From Planctomycetales bacterium (GTDB lineage: Bacteria > Planctomycetota > UBA11346): 8,536 nt of DNA. A program made the position numbers and the translations under genes. The stretch lies in assembly GCA_025362255.1 (NCBI GenBank), contig JANYGY010000012.1:1-8536 (forward strand), read 5' to 3'. The notes under the pieces were generated by a model. The model ran no database searches. It saw nothing but the letters and a program-made list of their open reading frames with translations, and was not told where the DNA came from. Below, in pieces: positions 7,300 to 8,536 of this stretch; positions within the stretch are counted from its first letter, which is position 1; the number at the start of each line of letters is the position of its first letter.

Positions 7300-7345
7300 A
7301 GGGTGAGCGGTTAAATTGACCGCCGATACTGATCGGGCCTTCACG

Positions 7346-7374
7346 TGGACCGCTTTGTTACAAGGACTTATAAA
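7346..7374 (+). promoter_or_regulatory. Candidate sigma70-like promoter before the CheB relic
   Basis: TGGACC (7346-7351, four of six with TTGACA) and TATAAA (7369-7374, five of six with TATAAT) are separated by 17 bases, giving a predicted start near 7381. It points right into the CheB-like frame and may be the old promoter of that gene. Confidence 0.4.
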
Positions 7375-7546
7375 GTTACCTCAGTTCATAATACCGTTAG
7401 TTCGGGAAGAACAGCTATCTTACGATCTCCAGCCATCTCGTTTTCATATCGTTGGTGTGGGCGCTTCGGCCGGAGGACTCAAGGCACTTACAAGATTTTT
7501 CCCTCATATTCTATCTGACCTAGCAGATTGCAGAAATTCCGGTACT

Positions 7547-7568
7547 CAGTTGTCGCTGGCGACAACTG
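7547..7568. repeat. 22-base palindrome (perfect 10-base arms, 2-base centre)
   Basis: Arms CAGTTGTCGC and GCGACAACTG flank the centre TG. As RNA it would fold into nine pairs with a CUGG loop. It falls just after the point where CheB similarity ends. No T-run follows on either strand, so it is not a standard terminator. It may be an operator, a recombination footprint, or a hairpin ending stray transcription. Confidence 0.6.
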
Positions 7569-7778
7569 TCAGTAATGAGGATATCACAAAGAAAACACGA
7601 TTGGGGTTGAGCGCCTGCTCGACAATCCAGGTTGGTAAGCGTTTTGCAGAGATACCAACACCTGCACGAGTGATGAATCGGTGGTTCTTCACGACTCTTG
7701 CCTCGCTCAGCGCCTCAGCGACCTCTGTTCCCCATTTCCCCGGTGTGACAACCAGCGGTCGATCATACCATCTTCGTC
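7569..7778. other. Unassigned stretch before the SDR gene
   Basis: No gene is confidently recognised here. The plus-strand relic frame stays open but matches no family I know. On the minus strand a second frame is open from 7776 to a TGA at 7546 (76 codons, no ATG), with a protein-like composition including RAGVGISAKRLPTWIVEQAL and a hydrophobic end FFVISSLLTVVASDN. It may be a remnant of another gene or chance. Confidence 0.3.
7745..7771 (+). promoter_or_regulatory. Possible promoter giving a leaderless SDR transcript
   Basis: GTGACA (7745-7750, five of six with the -35 consensus) and TACCAT (7766-7771, four of six with the -10 consensus) lie 15 bases apart, a short spacing. The -10 ends seven bases before ATG 7779, so transcription would begin at or next to the start codon. 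The gene lacks a Shine-Dalgarno, which fits. Confidence 0.3.
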
Positions 7779-8536
7779 ATGCGCTTCTTGATTCTGGGTT
7801 GTGGGGTAATCGGTGGATTGGTAGCTGAGCATTTGATTGCGGCGGGGCATGAGGTCGTCGGTGTTCGGCGGACCCCGGATGCAGGTGTGCCCGGAGTAAC
7901 GTTGGTGCATGGTGACGCGTCAGACCAGGCGCTGCTTCAACAGCTAGGGGTTTTTGAGGCGGTATTGATCGCAGCGAATCCCGGCATTCGGCGTGGGCGC
8001 GATAATGGGGTGCGACATATAGCCGCGCTGGTAACTCGGCTCTATGGGTCAGCACGGGTGGTCTATACCGGGACCACGTCGCTGTATGGGGATGCCGCTG
8101 GCGGAGCTGTCGACGAATCCGGTCCCATCGCAGATACGGTTGAATCAGCGTCTTTGCTGGCGATCGAGACAGAATTGCTGCACCATGAGAACGCCGTGGT
8201 CCTGCGCGCTACCGCGTTGGTCGGTCCGAGTCGGACGTTTGTCCGGGATCGCATACGTGCTGCGGCAGGATCGCCCGTCGTGGTGCCCGTGGTGGTAAAA
8301 GGCGACCTTGATCGGCCATTTTCATATGTGCATGAACACGATCTGGCAGACCTGTGCGTACGTGGCTTGCTCAATAATCCGCCCGGAAATCTAGGGCGGG
8401 GCGTGCTGAATGTCGCTTCACCAACGGCGTTGACCGTACGCGGATATTATCAACTTCAGGCAGCGTTGGCCGGGGTGTCAGTGACTTTTACCAGCGATGG
8501 CACACAGGTCCCCAGCCGGCGGATCGATGCGCGTCG
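7779..8536 (+). CDS. NAD(P)-binding SDR-type epimerase/dehydratase, partial (YeeZ-like)
   Basis: The first 252 residues of an extended or atypical short-chain dehydrogenase/reductase with an N-terminal Rossmann fold; the gene continues past the right edge. MRFLILGCGVIGGLVAEHL carries the dinucleotide glycines G7, G9 and G12. VVGVRR ends strand two, and LVHGDASD corresponds to the usual acidic strand-three turn. VVYTGTTSLYGDAAGGAVDESGP (95-116) is the equivalent of the 'SS..vYG...g..vdE' active-site strand, with Y103. VVLRATALVGPSR and RPFSYVHEHDLADLC (179-193) match the family's 'lR...lvGp' and 'i.rIHv.Dla' elements. The lysine expected four residues after the active-site tyrosine is absent (A107), as in atypical SDRs, so classical dehydrogenase chemistry is doubtful. 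The substrate is unknown. ATG 7779 is the only sensible start because the glycine motif begins seven residues later. It seems to be a single gene unrelated to the signalling operon. Confidence 0.87.
   Translation, partial: MRFLILGCGVIGGLVAEHLIAAGHEVVGVRRTPDAGVPGVTLVHGDASDQALLQQLGVFEAVLIAANPGIRRGRDNGVRHIAALVTRLYGSARVVYTGTTSLYGDAAGGAVDESGPIADTVESASLLAIETELLHHENAVVLRATALVGPSRTFVRDRIRAAAGSPVVVPVVVKGDLDRPFSYVHEHDLADLCVRGLLNNPPGNLGRGVLNVASPTALTVRGYYQLQAALAGVSVTFTSDGTQVPSRRIDAR

Larger units (their letters stand above)
7316..7828 (+). pseudogene. Relic of a CheB methylesterase (CheB/CheR-type) N terminus
   Basis: An open plus frame whose only recognisable part is 7439-7510, reading RFHIVGVGASAGGLKALTRFFPHI. 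This is the opening strand and active-site turn of CheB protein-glutamate methylesterases, as found at the start of CheB/CheR fusion proteins; the Ser of GASAGG (codon 7466) corresponds to the catalytic serine. After about FFPHILSDLAD the family pattern stops: the VQHL segment and later His and Asp regions of the catalytic triad are missing. There is no ATG or ribosome binding site before the core; the nominal start is a TTG at 7316. The frame then crosses a 22-base palindrome and ends 50 bases inside the next gene. I read this as a truncated gene left by a deletion or rearrangement. A short expressed protein cannot be excluded, but methylesterase activity is very unlikely. Confidence 0.6.

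Noticed and set aside
7054..7344. A 96-codon minus frame overlapping the start of the CHASE kinase
   Set aside because: It overlaps the kinase membrane helix coding region in another frame and matches no family; it is a shadow.
7547..7568. Palindrome as an intrinsic terminator
   Set aside because: No T-run follows the hairpin on either strand.
7707..8055. Minus-strand frames opposite the start of the SDR gene
   Set aside because: The plus strand here encodes a clear Rossmann fold; the antisense products have arginine- and proline-rich shadow composition.
241..8536. A shared 14-base word CGGATCGATGCGCG near both ends of the window (about 242-255 and 8520-8533)
   Set aside because: Both copies lie inside coding sequence of unrelated genes, with no longer repeat around them, so I see no sign of an attachment site or mobile element end.

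Overview
The window looks like part of a chromosome from a Gram-negative bacterium of moderately high GC. The evidence is a large inner-membrane cyclic beta-1,2-glucan synthase (a periplasmic or envelope glucan enzyme), CHASE-type periplasmic sensing, and Shine-Dalgarno starts with ATGA overlaps. The phylum cannot be fixed from the sequence; Proteobacteria or a Verrucomicrobiota/Acidobacteriota-like lineage are all possible. No tRNA, rRNA, CRISPR array, insertion sequence or integrase is visible.

Layout. (1) Positions 1-2196, minus strand: the first 732 codons of a cyclic beta-1,2-glucan synthase (NdvB/ChvB/Cgs type, GT84 region), cut by the left edge. (2) Positions 2197-2445: a divergent intergenic region with good ribosome binding sites on both sides and a GTGCATATG motif facing each gene. 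(3) Positions 2446-4013, plus strand: a small protein of the general stress protein 17M/YflT type, then a soluble PAS-histidine kinase, probably one transcription unit. (4) Positions 4069-7162, minus strand and convergent with the previous unit: a membrane CHASE-GAF-histidine kinase followed by two stand-alone receiver proteins, each joined to the gene before it by a 4-base ATGA overlap. The kinase core and first receiver resemble the Cph1/Rcp1 pairing, but the phytochrome sensor is replaced by CHASE plus GAF. (5) Positions 7163-7778: a regulatory and relic region with two long palindromes, a plausible sigma70-like promoter and a frame carrying only the N-terminal GASAGG segment of a CheB methylesterase. 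(6) Positions 7779-8536, plus strand: an NAD(P)-binding SDR-type epimerase/dehydratase, possibly leaderless, cut by the right edge.

How the genes may work together. The centre of the window is a signalling island: two kinases of different design (one membrane, one cytosolic) and two receivers, none with a DNA-binding or enzymatic output domain. The PAS kinase has no receiver of its own, so the receivers in the convergent operon are candidate partners. The stress-protein gene and the envelope-glucan gene on the flank suggest an envelope or osmotic stress theme, but that is inference from position only. The most unusual observations are the two-receiver coupled operon, the CheB relic with its catalytic-serine motif intact, and the two long palindromes beside the CHASE kinase.
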